Shown one piece after another: positions 1 to 6,687 of a stretch of DNA of 6,687 bases. Position numbers and translations under genes: made by a program. Under the pieces are notes generated by a model that did not search any database, was not told the origin of the DNA, and was given only the letters and a program-made list of their open reading frames with translations. The DNA is from a bacterium (GTDB taxonomy: Bacteria; Krumholzibacteriota; Krumholzibacteria; LZORAL124-64-63), in contig JAASSM010000108.1 of the NCBI GenBank assembly GCA_021767885.1, forward strand, positions 1-6,687, given 5' to 3'. The stretch's first letter is position 1, and each line of letters starts with the position of its first letter.

Positions 1-1
1 C

Positions 2-133
2 GCCCGGGACTGGGGCGTGATGCTGCACCGGTTCCTCGAGTACCACCTGCCAGGCTACCGGCTGCCGGCGGCCCTGGCCCTGCTGCGGACCGGGCGCCGA
101 CCCGGCGCCGCACCGACCAAGGACGGGAGCTGA
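2..133 (+). CDS. recO: RecO-like DNA repair protein, C-terminal fragment
   Basis: This is the last 43 codons of a gene that begins before the window; the stop is TGA at 131-133. The visible tail includes [14 protein letters not shown] followed by [13 protein letters not shown], which resembles the helical C-terminus of RecO, where a hydrophobic helix with an R-F/L-x-x-H-L pattern precedes a short final helix. RecO helps load RecA on single-stranded DNA in the RecFOR pathway, in the cytoplasm. The final residues are Pro/Gly/Ala-rich and probably disordered. Its stop overlaps the glyQ start by one base (TGATG), which suggests translational coupling. Gene order supports the call, since recO lies directly upstream of glyQ-glyS in several bacteria, including Bacillus. 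Only the tail is visible, so the name rests on a short match plus context. Confidence 0.6.
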   Translation, partial: ARDWGVMLHRFLEYHLPGYRLPAALALLRTGRRPGAAPTKDGS

Positions 134-1017
134 TGGACTACCAGGACATGATCGCCGCCCTGCAGGACTTCTGGCGCGCCCGCGGCTGCGTCGTGGTCCA
201 GCCCTGGAACTCGGAGGTGGGGGCCGGGACGTTCAATCCCAACACCTTCCTGCGCGCCCTCGGACCGGAGCCCTGGCGGGTGGCCTACGTGGAGCCGAGC
301 AAGCGGCCCAAGGACGGCCGGTATCTCGAGAATCCCAATCGCGTCCACCAGTTCCTGCAGTACCAGGTGCTGCTCAAGCCCAACCCCGCCGACAGCCAGG
401 AACAGTACCTGGCGTCGTTGCGGGCCATCGGCATCCAGCCCGAGCAGCACGACATCCGCTTCGTGGAGGACGACTGGGAGTCGCCCACCCTCGGCGCGGC
501 GGGCCTGGGCTGGGAGGTGTGGCTGGACGGCATGGAGATCTCCCAGTTCACCTACTTCCAGCAGGTGGGCGGCGTGCGCTGCAAGCCGGTGGCGGTGGAA
601 CTGACCTACGGCCTGCTGCGCATCGCCATGTTCCTGCAGGGCTGCGATCACGTGAAGGACCTGCGCTGGGGCGGCGGCCTGACCTGGGGCGAGGTCCAGG
701 GCCAGTTCGAGAAGGAGTTCAGCGCCTTCAACTTCGAGCACGCGGACGTGGACCAGTACCGGCGGAACTTCGAGGAGAAGGAGGTCGAGGCCGGCCGCCT
801 GCTGGACGCCGGCCTGGTCTATCCGGGGTACGACGCCGTGATCAAGTGCAGCCACCTGTTCAACGTCCTGGAGGCCCGCGGCGCCATCTCGGTCACCGAG
901 CGCACGGGCTACATCGCGCGCGTGCGCAACCTGGCGCGCCGTGCGGCCCGGGCCTACGTCGACAGCCGGGAACAGCTCGGCTTTCCCCTGCTGGCCAAGG
1001 ATGGAGAGAGCGCATGA
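133..1017 (+). CDS. glyQ: Glycine--tRNA ligase alpha subunit (GlyQ)
   Basis: This is the catalytic alpha subunit of the alpha2beta2 class II glycyl-tRNA synthetase, which activates glycine with ATP and transfers it to tRNA-Gly in the cytoplasm. The 294 residues match the usual length of about 290-305. Family signatures run in order: GCVVVQP at 18-24, EVGAGT at 28-33, LGPEPW at 43-48, [19 protein letters not shown] at 52-70 (the motif 2 region), [16 protein letters not shown] at 106-121, [19 protein letters not shown] at 124-142 and QQVGG at 143-147. NFEHADVD and [10 protein letters not shown] follow near the C-terminus. The ATG at 133 overlaps the upstream stop as TGATG, with a purine-rich AAGGA about ten bases before it. 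The ATG gives the expected N-terminus ([13 protein letters not shown]), so no other start is needed. The gene is intact and no key motif is missing. Confidence 0.98.
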   Translation: MDYQDMIAALQDFWRARGCVVVQPWNSEVGAGTFNPNTFLRALGPEPWRVAYVEPSKRPKDGRYLENPNRVHQFLQYQVLLKPNPADSQEQYLASLRAIGIQPEQHDIRFVEDDWESPTLGAAGLGWEVWLDGMEISQFTYFQQVGGVRCKPVAVELTYGLLRIAMFLQGCDHVKDLRWGGGLTWGEVQGQFEKEFSAFNFEHADVDQYRRNFEEKEVEAGRLLDAGLVYPGYDAVIKCSHLFNVLEARGAISVTERTGYIARVRNLARRAARAYVDSREQLGFPLLAKDGESA

Positions 1018-3188
1018 GCGACCGCCAGGACCGCCGGCCCTTCCTGCTGGAGATCGGCAGCGAGGAGATCCCCGCCCGCTTCATCCCCACCGCCATGACG
1101 GCCATGGCCGAGCGTCTGGCCGGGCTGCTGGCCGCCGAGCATCTGGCCCACGAGCCGCTGCGGGTGCAGGCCACGCCCCGACGGCTGGTGGTGCTCTGCG
1201 ATGGGCTGGCCGTGCGCCAGCCGGATCGCGAGGAGGAGGTCAAGGGGCCGCCGGTCGCCATCGCCTTCGACGCCGAGGGCCGGCCCACGCGCGCCGGCGA
1301 GGGGTTCGCCCGCAAGATGGGCGTGGACCTCGCCGACTGCGGCCGCGGCCAGGACCAGCGGGGCGAGCATCTGCTGGTCCGGCGCCGGCTGCCCGGGCGC
1401 GACGCGGCGGCCGTGCTCGGCGAGCGCCTGCCCGAGCTGATCCTCGGCCTGCCCTTCCGCAAGACCATGCGCTGGGGCACGCTGGACATCGAGTACGCCC
1501 GGCCGCTGCAGTGGCTGGTCTGCCTGCATGGCGAGCAGGTGGTGCCGCTGCGCGTCGGCGACCTGGCCAGCGGACGGGTCACCCGGGGCCACCGCACCCT
1601 GGCCGCGGACCGCACGGCGGAGATCGCCACCGCCAGCGACCACGCCGCGGTGATGGCCACGCTCGGCGTGGTGCCCGATCCGGACGCGCGCCGGGCGCGC
1701 ATCCGCGAGCAGGCCGCGGCGGCCCTCGCCCCGCTGGGCGCGGGCGCGGACCTGCGGGAGGATCCGCAGCTGCTCGAGGAGGTGGTGTTCCTCTGCGAGC
1801 ACCCCACGGCGTTCCTGGGCCGGTTCGACGCGGACTTCTTCGCCCTGCCGCCGGAGGTGATCGTCACCGCCCTCAAGGAGCACCAGCGGTACTTCGCCGT
1901 GGTGGACCCCGGCGGCGTGCTGCAGCCGGCGTTCGTGGCCGTCCGCGACGGCGGGCCGGATCATCTGGACAGCGTCCGGGCGGGCAACGAGCGGGTGCTG
2001 CGCGCCCGGCTCGCCGACGCCCTGTTCTACTGGCGCTTCGACCAGCAGCGCACCCCGGACGACCACGCCGCGGCCCTGCGCGACGTCACCTGGCTGGAGG
2101 GCTTCGGCAGCGTGGGCGACCAGGTCCAGCGCGCCGGACGGCTGGCCGAGCACCTCTGGAGCCGCGGTCTGGGCGACGGCGAGCCGGTCCCGGCGCGGCT
2201 GCAGCGTGCGGCCCGCCTGATGCGGTTCGATCTGGTGACCGAGATGATCAAGGACGGCAAGGAGTTCACCCGTCTCGAGGGGCTCATCGCCGCCCGCTAC
2301 GCCGCGGCCGCGGGCGAGGATCCCGTGGTCTGCCGGGCCCTGGAGCAGAGCCAGTGGCCGCGGGGCGCCTCCGATGCCCTGCCCGAGGACCGCATCGCCA
2401 GCGCGCTGTCGGTGGCCTGGCGCCTGGACACGCTGGCCGGCTGCTGGCTGGCCGGATTCGAGCCCACGGGGGCCAAGGATCCCTACGCCCTGCGCCGCCA
2501 CGCCCTGGCCGTCCTGCGGATCCTGGTGGACCTGTCGGCCCGCGTGGACCTGGCGGCGGCCCTGGATGCGGCCCTGGCGCCGTACGCCGGGATCCGCCCG
2601 GAGGCGGACCTCGCGGCCACCCGCGAGGCGATCCTGGACTTCATCATCGTCCGGCTCGAGGGCTGGCTGGTGGACGGACAGGGCGCCGATCAGGCCGTCG
2701 CCCGGGCGGTGCTGCCCCTGCGTGGCCACGATCCGGCCGACGCGGTGGCCTGGGTCCGGGCCCTGGACCGGTTCCGGGAACGGGAGGATTTCTTGCTCCT
2801 GGCCACGGGATTCAAGCGCTGCGCGAACATCCTGCAGGGCGAGACCTTGCCGGCGGCGGAGCGATCGGCGGCGACCGAGCGCTGGCGCCGCGGCGGCCAG
2901 GGGGCCGCGGGCGAGGATCTCGGGGCGCTGGTCGAGCCGGCGGCCGTGGCGCTGCGCGACGCCGTCGCCGCCGCGGTTCCCGGGCTGCTCGCCGCCGAGG
3001 CGGCCGGCGACTACGTGGCGGTATTCCAGACACTTTCGGGTTTCGGGCCCATCATCGACCGCTTCTTCGACGAGGTGCGGGTCAACGCCGACGAGGTGGA
3101 GATCCGGCAGCGGCGCCTGGCGTTCCTGCGCGAGATCCACGCGCTCTTCCTGCGCTACGCCGACTTCAGCCTGGTGGCCCCGGATTAG
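1014..3188 (+). CDS. glyS: Glycine--tRNA ligase beta subunit (GlyS)
   Basis: This is the beta subunit of tetrameric glycyl-tRNA synthetase, which supplies tRNA recognition to the GlyQ catalytic subunit. The product has 724 residues, slightly longer than the 689 of E. coli. Visible signatures are [16 protein letters not shown] at the N-terminus, ATPRRLVV at 53-60, VKGPP at 76-80, RKTMRWG at 149-155, KEHQRYF at 288-294, [13 protein letters not shown] from 324, an HD-like domain around DLVTEM at 406-411, [11 protein letters not shown] at 485-495, and a DALR-type anticodon-binding C-terminus with [11 protein letters not shown] at 683-693. The reading frame stays open for about 165 codons upstream of 1014, but only the ATG at 1014 gives the family N-terminus. 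It overlaps the glyQ stop as ATGA, and GGAG lies at 1003-1006, seven bases before it. Coupling to glyQ fits a fixed subunit ratio. No frameshift is seen. Confidence 0.98.
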   Translation: MSDRQDRRPFLLEIGSEEIPARFIPTAMTAMAERLAGLLAAEHLAHEPLRVQATPRRLVVLCDGLAVRQPDREEEVKGPPVAIAFDAEGRPTRAGEGFARKMGVDLADCGRGQDQRGEHLLVRRRLPGRDAAAVLGERLPELILGLPFRKTMRWGTLDIEYARPLQWLVCLHGEQVVPLRVGDLASGRVTRGHRTLAADRTAEIATASDHAAVMATLGVVPDPDARRARIREQAAAALAPLGAGADLREDPQLLEEVVFLCEHPTAFLGRFDADFFALPPEVIVTALKEHQRYFAVVDPGGVLQPAFVAVRDGGPDHLDSVRAGNERVLRARLADALFYWRFDQQRTPDDHAAALRDVTWLEGFGSVGDQVQRAGRLAEHLWSRGLGDGEPVPARLQRAARLMRFDLVTEMIKDGKEFTRLEGLIAARYAAAAGEDPVVCRALEQSQWPRGASDALPEDRIASALSVAWRLDTLAGCWLAGFEPTGAKDPYALRRHALAVLRILVDLSARVDLAAALDAALAPYAGIRPEADLAATREAILDFIIVRLEGWLVDGQGADQAVARAVLPLRGHDPADAVAWVRALDRFREREDFLLLATGFKRCANILQGETLPAAERSAATERWRRGGQGAAGEDLGALVEPAAVALRDAVAAAVPGLLAAEAAGDYVAVFQTLSGFGPIIDRFFDEVRVNADEVEIRQRRLAFLREIHALFLRYADFSLVAPD

Positions 3189-3214
3189 ACGTCGCAGCCA
3201 CCGTCCCGCGATCG

Positions 3215-3245
3215 CCCCCGGCCGTCCGGCCGGGGGTTTTCTTTT
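3215..3245 (+). terminator. Intrinsic terminator of the recO-glyQ-glyS unit
   Basis: A perfect 9-bp GC stem, CCCCCGGCC at 3215-3223 and GGCCGGGGG at 3228-3236, encloses the four-base loop GTCC and is followed at once by TTTTCTTTT at 3237-3245. This is the classic Rho-independent layout. It begins 26 bases after the glyS stop, so it should end the synthetase transcript and isolate it from the gene at 3595. Confidence 0.93.
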
Positions 3246-3279
3246 GGAGAACACCGTACTCTTTTTTGCACAAAGACTA

Positions 3280-3308
3280 TTGACGGCCCCCGGGGGGTCC
3301 TGTAAGGT
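3280..3308 (+). promoter_or_regulatory. Probable sigma70-type promoter for the secreted-protein gene
   Basis: TTGACG at 3280-3285 matches five of six bases of the -35 consensus. Exactly 17 bases later TAAGGT at 3303-3308 can serve as a weak -10 box, keeping the T-A at the start and the final T, with TG just before it. An A/T-rich stretch containing TTTTTT (about 3260-3280) sits upstream like an UP element. Position between a terminator and a gene with no other promoter supports the call. The spacer is unusual because it contains the palindrome CCCCCGGGGG (3287-3296). A start near 3315 would give a leader of about 280 bases. The -10 match is weak, so the exact element is uncertain. Confidence 0.5.
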
Positions 3309-3513
3309 AATCGATGCGACTCATGGGCAAATGGTTCCCAACCCCTGTGAGGATGCGTTGTCCTTGCCTTTCCGCTCGTTAGCATCACTTGACACGTTCA
3401 CTCGTCACCAAGGTCTGCGAAACATCAGAGGAGGACTCTCTCGCGACGTGTGCGGCCCTGGTCGCACGAAAAGGACGGACGCAAGAGGGAACACTTGTCT
3501 GCTCCGACATCGG

Positions 3514-3538
3514 GCGTCGGCAACTTCGTCGCCGGCGC
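3514..3538 (+). promoter_or_regulatory. Imperfect hairpin in the leader
   Basis: GCGTCGGCAAC (3514-3524) and GTCGCCGGCGC (3528-3538) pair around a three-base TTC loop, with one G-T wobble and one A-C mismatch in eleven positions. No T-run follows, so it is not an intrinsic terminator. AAGGAG starts directly after the 3' arm at 3539. It may be RNA structure in the leader; function is unknown. Confidence 0.35.
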
Positions 3539-3563
3539 AAGGAGATTGTTCGCCAATCCATGT

Positions 3564-3579
3564 GTTGACACAGGTCAAC
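3564..3579 (+). promoter_or_regulatory. Inverted repeat just upstream of the ribosome binding site
   Basis: GTTGAC (3564-3569) and GTCAAC (3574-3579) form a perfect 6-bp inverted repeat with spacer ACAG. The 3' arm ends three bases before the G-run that probably serves as ribosome binding site. It could be an operator for a dimeric regulator or a small mRNA hairpin near the site of translation initiation. The sequence alone does not decide, and a 6-bp repeat can arise by chance. Confidence 0.35.
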
Positions 3580-3582
3580 GAT

Positions 3583-3588
3583 GGGGGG
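3583..3588 (+). promoter_or_regulatory. Ribosome binding site of the secreted-protein gene
   Basis: GGGGGG, followed by AAAAGC, lies six bases before the ATG at 3595. It is G-rich rather than a textbook AGGAGG, but position and purine content fit. It helps choose 3595 as the start over in-frame upstream codons, together with the signal peptide that begins exactly there. Confidence 0.6.
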
Positions 3589-3594
3589 AAAAGC

Positions 3595-6500
3595 ATGAAG
3601 CGATTTGTTCTGTTCGCCGCTCTGTCTCTGGCGCTGATCGCCAGCGGTGCGCTCGCGGACACCGTGGACCAGAAGGTCATGGTCCGTGGTGGCTGGGGCA
3701 CGCTGCACGGCCAGGCGATCAACACCGCCAAGGCCGACGTCGAGACGACTTACGTCCTCGGTGGCCCCGACTCGTTCGAGGGCAAGTTCGAGGACCAGTT
3801 CGGCAACCCTGACTGGCAGGGCTGGACCAGCGAGGACCTCACGTTCTCGTCGGATTCGTTCTGGCAGGTCAGTGACTTCAACGCCGTCAACGGCGTCTAC
3901 TCCATGTGGTGTGGCACCGACTTCAACGGCGACCCTGGCTACGGCAACGGCTGGAACCAGAACCTGGTTCTCACCTACACGGTTCCCGATCCCGGTGCCA
4001 ACAGCACCGTGCAGTGGAGCATGACGGTGCAGAACGACACCGAGCCGGCCTATGACTACACCTTCCTCGAGGTCAACAAGGCGGGGATCTGGGAAGTGCT
4101 CCAGCAGTACGATGGCGCGCGCATCCTGAACCCCAACGAGACCATCAACTTCACCCCGAGCGACTACACCGGCTCTGGCGGCGACCAGATCCAGCTCCGC
4201 GTCCGCGTCAACTCGGACGGTGGCTGGTCGGACGAGGACGGCCTCTGGCCGACCGACGGCGCCTGCCAGATCGACGACATCCTCGTGACCGTGGACAACG
4301 GCAGCGGCCCGGTGACCGTGGACGACGAGGACTTCGAGGATCAGGTCAGCGACAACTGGATCCCCGTGCTGGATCCGGGCGTGGGCGACTACGCGGCGCT
4401 GTACACCAACCTCGAGGACGAGGATCCCTGCCGGACCAACTTCAGCGCCCAGGCGGCCTTCGTGGACAACGGCATCGTGGTCCCCGGGACCGGCGGCTCG
4501 CTGTGCACCACCTGGTGCTACGGCCCGGACGGGTTCATCGTCAACAACACCGGTGGCCTGATGGGCCCCGACTTCCACATCCACAACATCATCAAGAGTC
4601 CCGTGAAGCCGTTCCCCGCCGGTGCGGATGCGGCCTACGTGACCTTCGACGTGTACCGTCACGAGGAGCTGGGTGCGCCGGGTACCTGGCCGGGCATGTT
4701 CTACGAGTGGTTCGTGCGCTCGGTCAACACGGGTGATCCCGCGGACATCGAGTCGGCGGCCTGGCAGAACCGCAACTTCGTGCAGTACGGCGGTCCCGAC
4801 TACCTGCGTCAGCGGGAGGACGTGACCGACCTGCTGGTGCAGGGCCGGACCCACGTCCAGGTGGGCCTGACCGTGTACGAGCTGGGCTACAACTGGGGCT
4901 GGATCGGTACCGACGGTACCCCGGCGCCGTACTTCGACAACGTGGCGTTCGTCGCCTACCCGTTCGGCGGGCCTGGCATCAGCACCCGTGACATCGACAT
5001 CGCCAACGACAGCTTCCCGGCCGCTGGCGACTTCGACTTCACCAACCTCGAGAACAACGCCATCCGCTTCGACATGGCCAACAACATCGCCCCCAACGGC
5101 CAGGCGAACGACCCCGGTGACTCCATCACCGTGGACATCGCCGCCGTGCGGAGCGGCACGCAGCTGGTCGAGTACCCGAAGCTGGTCTTCCGCATGAAGG
5201 CCAACCCGGTCTTCGACGGCGTTCGCGACCTCACCGGTCTGAACACCGTGGAGATCGAGCCCGGGATCATCGAGGGCTGGGTGTACGGTGACACCACGCG
5301 CAACGCCCAGGGCGCCGTCATCGAGGATCGCTGGAACTTCGATCTTCCCGACAGCGGCTTCTTCTACCCTGGCGACGTGATCCACTACTACATCGAGGCC
5401 GAGGACACCGACGCGGGCATCAGCACCCTGCCGGGCGACCTCGATGGCTTCGGTAACTTCGACCACGACCTCAGCTTCGACAGCGACTTCATCGTCCGCG
5501 GTCTGCCCACCCTGTTCTCGGCCTCGTCCGGGGACCATCCGTCGATCCTCTTCTGGAACGACTTCGGCGACCGTGGCGGCGAGAACGAGTGGCTGTTCGC
5601 GCTGCAGAACCTCGGGTTCATCGAGGGCGTGGATTACGACCTGTACTACACCAACGGTCCGTCCAGCGGTGTGGGTAACGGTCTCGGCGGTCGCGCCACC
5701 AGCGCGCTGCTCGATGGCTACAGCACCCTGCTGTACACCTCGGGCGATCTGTCGACCAACCTGCTGGCCAACGGCGACCTCGAGAACGATCCCTCCCAGG
5801 ATCTGACCGTGGTCACCAACTGGCTGAACCGTGGCGACAAGAACGCGTTCATGACCGGTGACGACCTGGTGACGGGTCTGCTCGACGCTGGCGCCCTCGG
5901 CCAGGCGTTCGTGAACGACTACTTCAACGTCAACTACGTCAACAACTCGGTGCGGAGCTTCATCGCGAACCAGACCGCGCCGCTGGTCAAGACCATTGCG
6001 GGCAACGGCTTCATCGCCGACGTCGACGAGTGGATCGCCTATGGCGGCTGCCTCGGCATCAACACGTTCGACGCCTTCGAGCCCAACAGTGGCACCACCC
6101 TGATCGCCGAGTTCACCGATCCGCAGGGCAACGGTGGCGCGTACCCGTACGCGGCGGCGACCTACTACAACAACTCCTCCAACAACGCGGACGTGGTCCT
6201 CATGGCCCACGACTTCATGTTCCTGTACAACGCTCCGGGTTGGGCCCCGCCGGCCGGCTTCGAGGGTGTCGCGGCGCGCGCGGTCGTGCTGGACAACATC
6301 CTCTCGGTCTTCGGCGAGTCCCCCAACCCCGGTGGCCCGGGTCCGGTGGGCGTGACGCCTGACGCGCCCCTGGCCGTGAGCAACTTCCCCAACCCGTTCA
6401 ACCCGCAGACGACCATCAAGCTGAACCTGCCCCGCGCGGGCGAGGTCAGCCTGAAGGTGTTCAACGTCCGCGGTGCGCTGGTCCGGACCCTGGTCGACGG

Positions 6501-6639
6501 CCAGATGGCTGCTGGCGAGCACAGCATCATCTGGGACGGCAAGACCGATTCCGGCGACCAGGCCGCCTCGGGTGTCTACTTCTACGAGACCCGTGCGAAC
6601 GGTGAGGTCAAGGTCAACAAGATGGCCCTCGTGAAGTAA
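3595..6639 (+). CDS. Large secreted multidomain protein with T9SS-type/FlgD-Ig-like C-terminal domain
   Basis: The specific function is not recognised. The 1014-residue product starts with a Sec signal peptide (MKRF, hydrophobic core 4-17, likely cleavage after SGALA at 21). Two beta-rich modules follow, at about 61-235 and 247-456. Both open with FEDQ (65-68 and 247-250) and close with a strand after an acidic pair (IDDILV 226-231; FDNVAF 447-452), like jelly-roll or MAM-type domains. Residues about 480-605 look like a beta-sandwich ending GDVIHYYIEAED (593-604). Residues 650-907 alternate strands and helices (SILFWND; FMTGDDL; VVLMAHDFMFLY), resembling the class I glutamine-amidotransferase-like segment of other secreted FCB proteins, with no clear catalytic triad. 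A Pro/Gly linker (909-925) leads to the tail NFPNPFNPQTTIKLNLP (930-946), WDGKTDSGDQAASGVYFYE and KMALVK. The mature chain is strongly acidic with six cysteines (106, 224, 279, 304, 308, 819). It is probably exported and anchored or released at the surface; no enzymatic role is claimed. Confidence 0.88.
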   Translation: MKRFVLFAALSLALIASGALADTVDQKVMVRGGWGTLHGQAINTAKADVETTYVLGGPDSFEGKFEDQFGNPDWQGWTSEDLTFSSDSFWQVSDFNAVNGVYSMWCGTDFNGDPGYGNGWNQNLVLTYTVPDPGANSTVQWSMTVQNDTEPAYDYTFLEVNKAGIWEVLQQYDGARILNPNETINFTPSDYTGSGGDQIQLRVRVNSDGGWSDEDGLWPTDGACQIDDILVTVDNGSGPVTVDDEDFEDQVSDNWIPVLDPGVGDYAALYTNLEDEDPCRTNFSAQAAFVDNGIVVPGTGGSLCTTWCYGPDGFIVNNTGGLMGPDFHIHNIIKSPVKPFPAGADAAYVTFDVYRHEELGAPGTWPGMFYEWFVRSVNTGDPADIESAAWQNRNFVQYGGPDYLRQREDVTDLLVQGRTHVQVGLTVYELGYNWGWIGTDGTPAPYFDNVAFVAYPFGGPGISTRDIDIANDSFPAAGDFDFTNLENNAIRFDMANNIAPNGQANDPGDSITVDIAAVRSGTQLVEYPKLVFRMKANPVFDGVRDLTGLNTVEIEPGIIEGWVYGDTTRNAQGAVIEDRWNFDLPDSGFFYPGDVIHYYIEAEDTDAGISTLPGDLDGFGNFDHDLSFDSDFIVRGLPTLFSASSGDHPSILFWNDFGDRGGENEWLFALQNLGFIEGVDYDLYYTNGPSSGVGNGLGGRATSALLDGYSTLLYTSGDLSTNLLANGDLENDPSQDLTVVTNWLNRGDKNAFMTGDDLVTGLLDAGALGQAFVNDYFNVNYVNNSVRSFIANQTAPLVKTIAGNGFIADVDEWIAYGGCLGINTFDAFEPNSGTTLIAEFTDPQGNGGAYPYAAATYYNNSSNNADVVLMAHDFMFLYNAPGWAPPAGFEGVAARAVVLDNILSVFGESPNPGGPGPVGVTPDAPLAVSNFPNPFNPQTTIKLNLPRAGEVSLKVFNVRGALVRTLVDGQMAAGEHSIIWDGKTDSGDQAASGVYFYETRANGEVKVNKMALVK

Positions 6640-6687
6640 ATCCCCTCGCGGGACCTTCACGGTCATCCGACCGACCCGGCGGCGGCC
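6640..6687. other. Short non-coding tail of the window
   Basis: These 48 bases follow the stop codon at 6637-6639. Two overlapping 4-bp inverted repeats (TCCC/GGGA and GACC/GGTC) are visible, but no T-run follows. No start codon with a ribosome binding site is apparent. The transcript probably ends beyond the window. Confidence 0.5.

Larger units (their letters stand above)
3309..3594 (+). other. Long, structured non-coding leader
   Basis: About 285 bases lie between the likely promoter and the ATG at 3595, with no recognisable protein. The composition is visibly less GC-rich than the flanking genes. Structures seen are a hairpin at 3450-3467 (arms GTGCG and CGCAC, extended inward by a G-T and a C-G pair), an imperfect hairpin at 3514-3538, and a palindrome at 3564-3579. 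Two Shine-Dalgarno-like runs, AGAGGAGG at 3427-3434 and AAGGAG at 3539-3544, have no well-placed start codon of their own. TTGACA at 3389-3394 lacks a good -10 partner at 17 bases. The reading frame of the downstream gene is open through this region, but the residues encoded do not look like protein. A regulatory mRNA leader is an inference. Confidence 0.45.

Noticed and set aside
954..3254. Long open frame on the - strand (766 codons) and other long frames opposite or beside glyS
   Set aside because: GC-rich DNA leaves such frames open. Their products are Arg/Gly/Ala/Pro-rich with no recognisable domain, and glyS is unmistakable in its own frame.
3450..3545. c-di-GMP (GEMM-type) riboswitch suggested by GGACGCAAGAGG
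   Set aside because: Only a short stretch resembles the GACGCAAAGCC core; the tetraloop receptor and paired stems could not be found. An Infernal search with RF01051 would settle it.
2374..3594. In-frame upstream extension of the secreted-protein gene into glyS and the leader
   Set aside because: The extension encodes Arg/Pro/Ser-rich non-protein-like sequence, crosses a strong terminator, and would bury the signal peptide that begins at 3595.
3448..3594. GTG start at 3448, 13 bases after AGAGGAGG, as an alternative start for the secreted protein
   Set aside because: Spacing is long, and the 49 extra residues would precede a clear signal peptide. Kept only as an unexplained ribosome-binding-like run.
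6034..6063. Cys819 in YGGCLGIN as a catalytic nucleophile of an amidotransferase or caspase-like protease
   Set aside because: The context is not a convincing nucleophile elbow, and no properly spaced His-Glu or His partner is seen. It is more likely a structural residue.
6641..6664. Terminator after the secreted-protein gene
   Set aside because: Only 4-bp stems are possible and no T-run follows within the window.
3385..6666. Long open frame on the - strand (1093 codons) opposite the secreted-protein gene
   Set aside because: It mirrors the + strand gene, is very rich in Val, Gly, Arg, Asp and Glu, lacks known motifs, and would read through the leader. The + strand frame has a signal peptide, domains and a recognised C-terminus.

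Overview
This GC-rich window (about 70% GC in the coding parts, judged by eye) holds an ordinary housekeeping gene cluster followed by one large gene for a secreted protein, all on the + strand. The secreted protein ends in a T9SS-type/FlgD-Ig-like tail of the kind common in the Fibrobacterota-Chlorobiota-Bacteroidota (FCB) superphylum. Glycyl-tRNA synthetase is the two-gene alpha2beta2 type, whereas Bacteroidota mostly carry the single-chain type. Together with the high GC, this points to a high-GC FCB-affiliated lineage such as Krumholzibacteriota, Eisenbacteria or Latescibacterota rather than Bacteroidota. The assignment is an inference, not a demonstrated placement.

Layout. Positions 2-133 are the last 43 codons of a RecO-like DNA repair protein. 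glyQ (133-1017) and glyS (1014-3188) follow, coupled by a TGATG and an ATGA overlap, so recO-glyQ-glyS looks like one transcript. It closes with a strong intrinsic terminator at 3215-3245. A gap of about 400 bases then holds a plausible sigma70-type promoter (3280-3308) and a leader of about 285 bases, visibly poorer in GC than the genes, with several hairpins and purine-rich Shine-Dalgarno-like stretches. The last gene (3595-6639) encodes a 1014-residue exported protein: signal peptide, two apparent jelly-roll modules, a beta-sandwich segment, an alpha/beta segment resembling a class I glutamine-amidotransferase fold without an evident active site, a Pro/Gly linker, and the C-terminal tail domain. 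The last 48 bases show nothing convincing.

How it fits together. GlyQ and GlyS form the enzyme that charges tRNA-Gly; RecO works in recombinational repair and is probably linked only through shared transcription. The secreted protein is a separate transcription unit with its own promoter, leader and codon preference, suggesting independent and possibly strong expression. I see no mobile element, CRISPR array, tRNA or rRNA, and no convincing new multi-gene system. The least explained parts are the structured leader and the central domains of the secreted protein.
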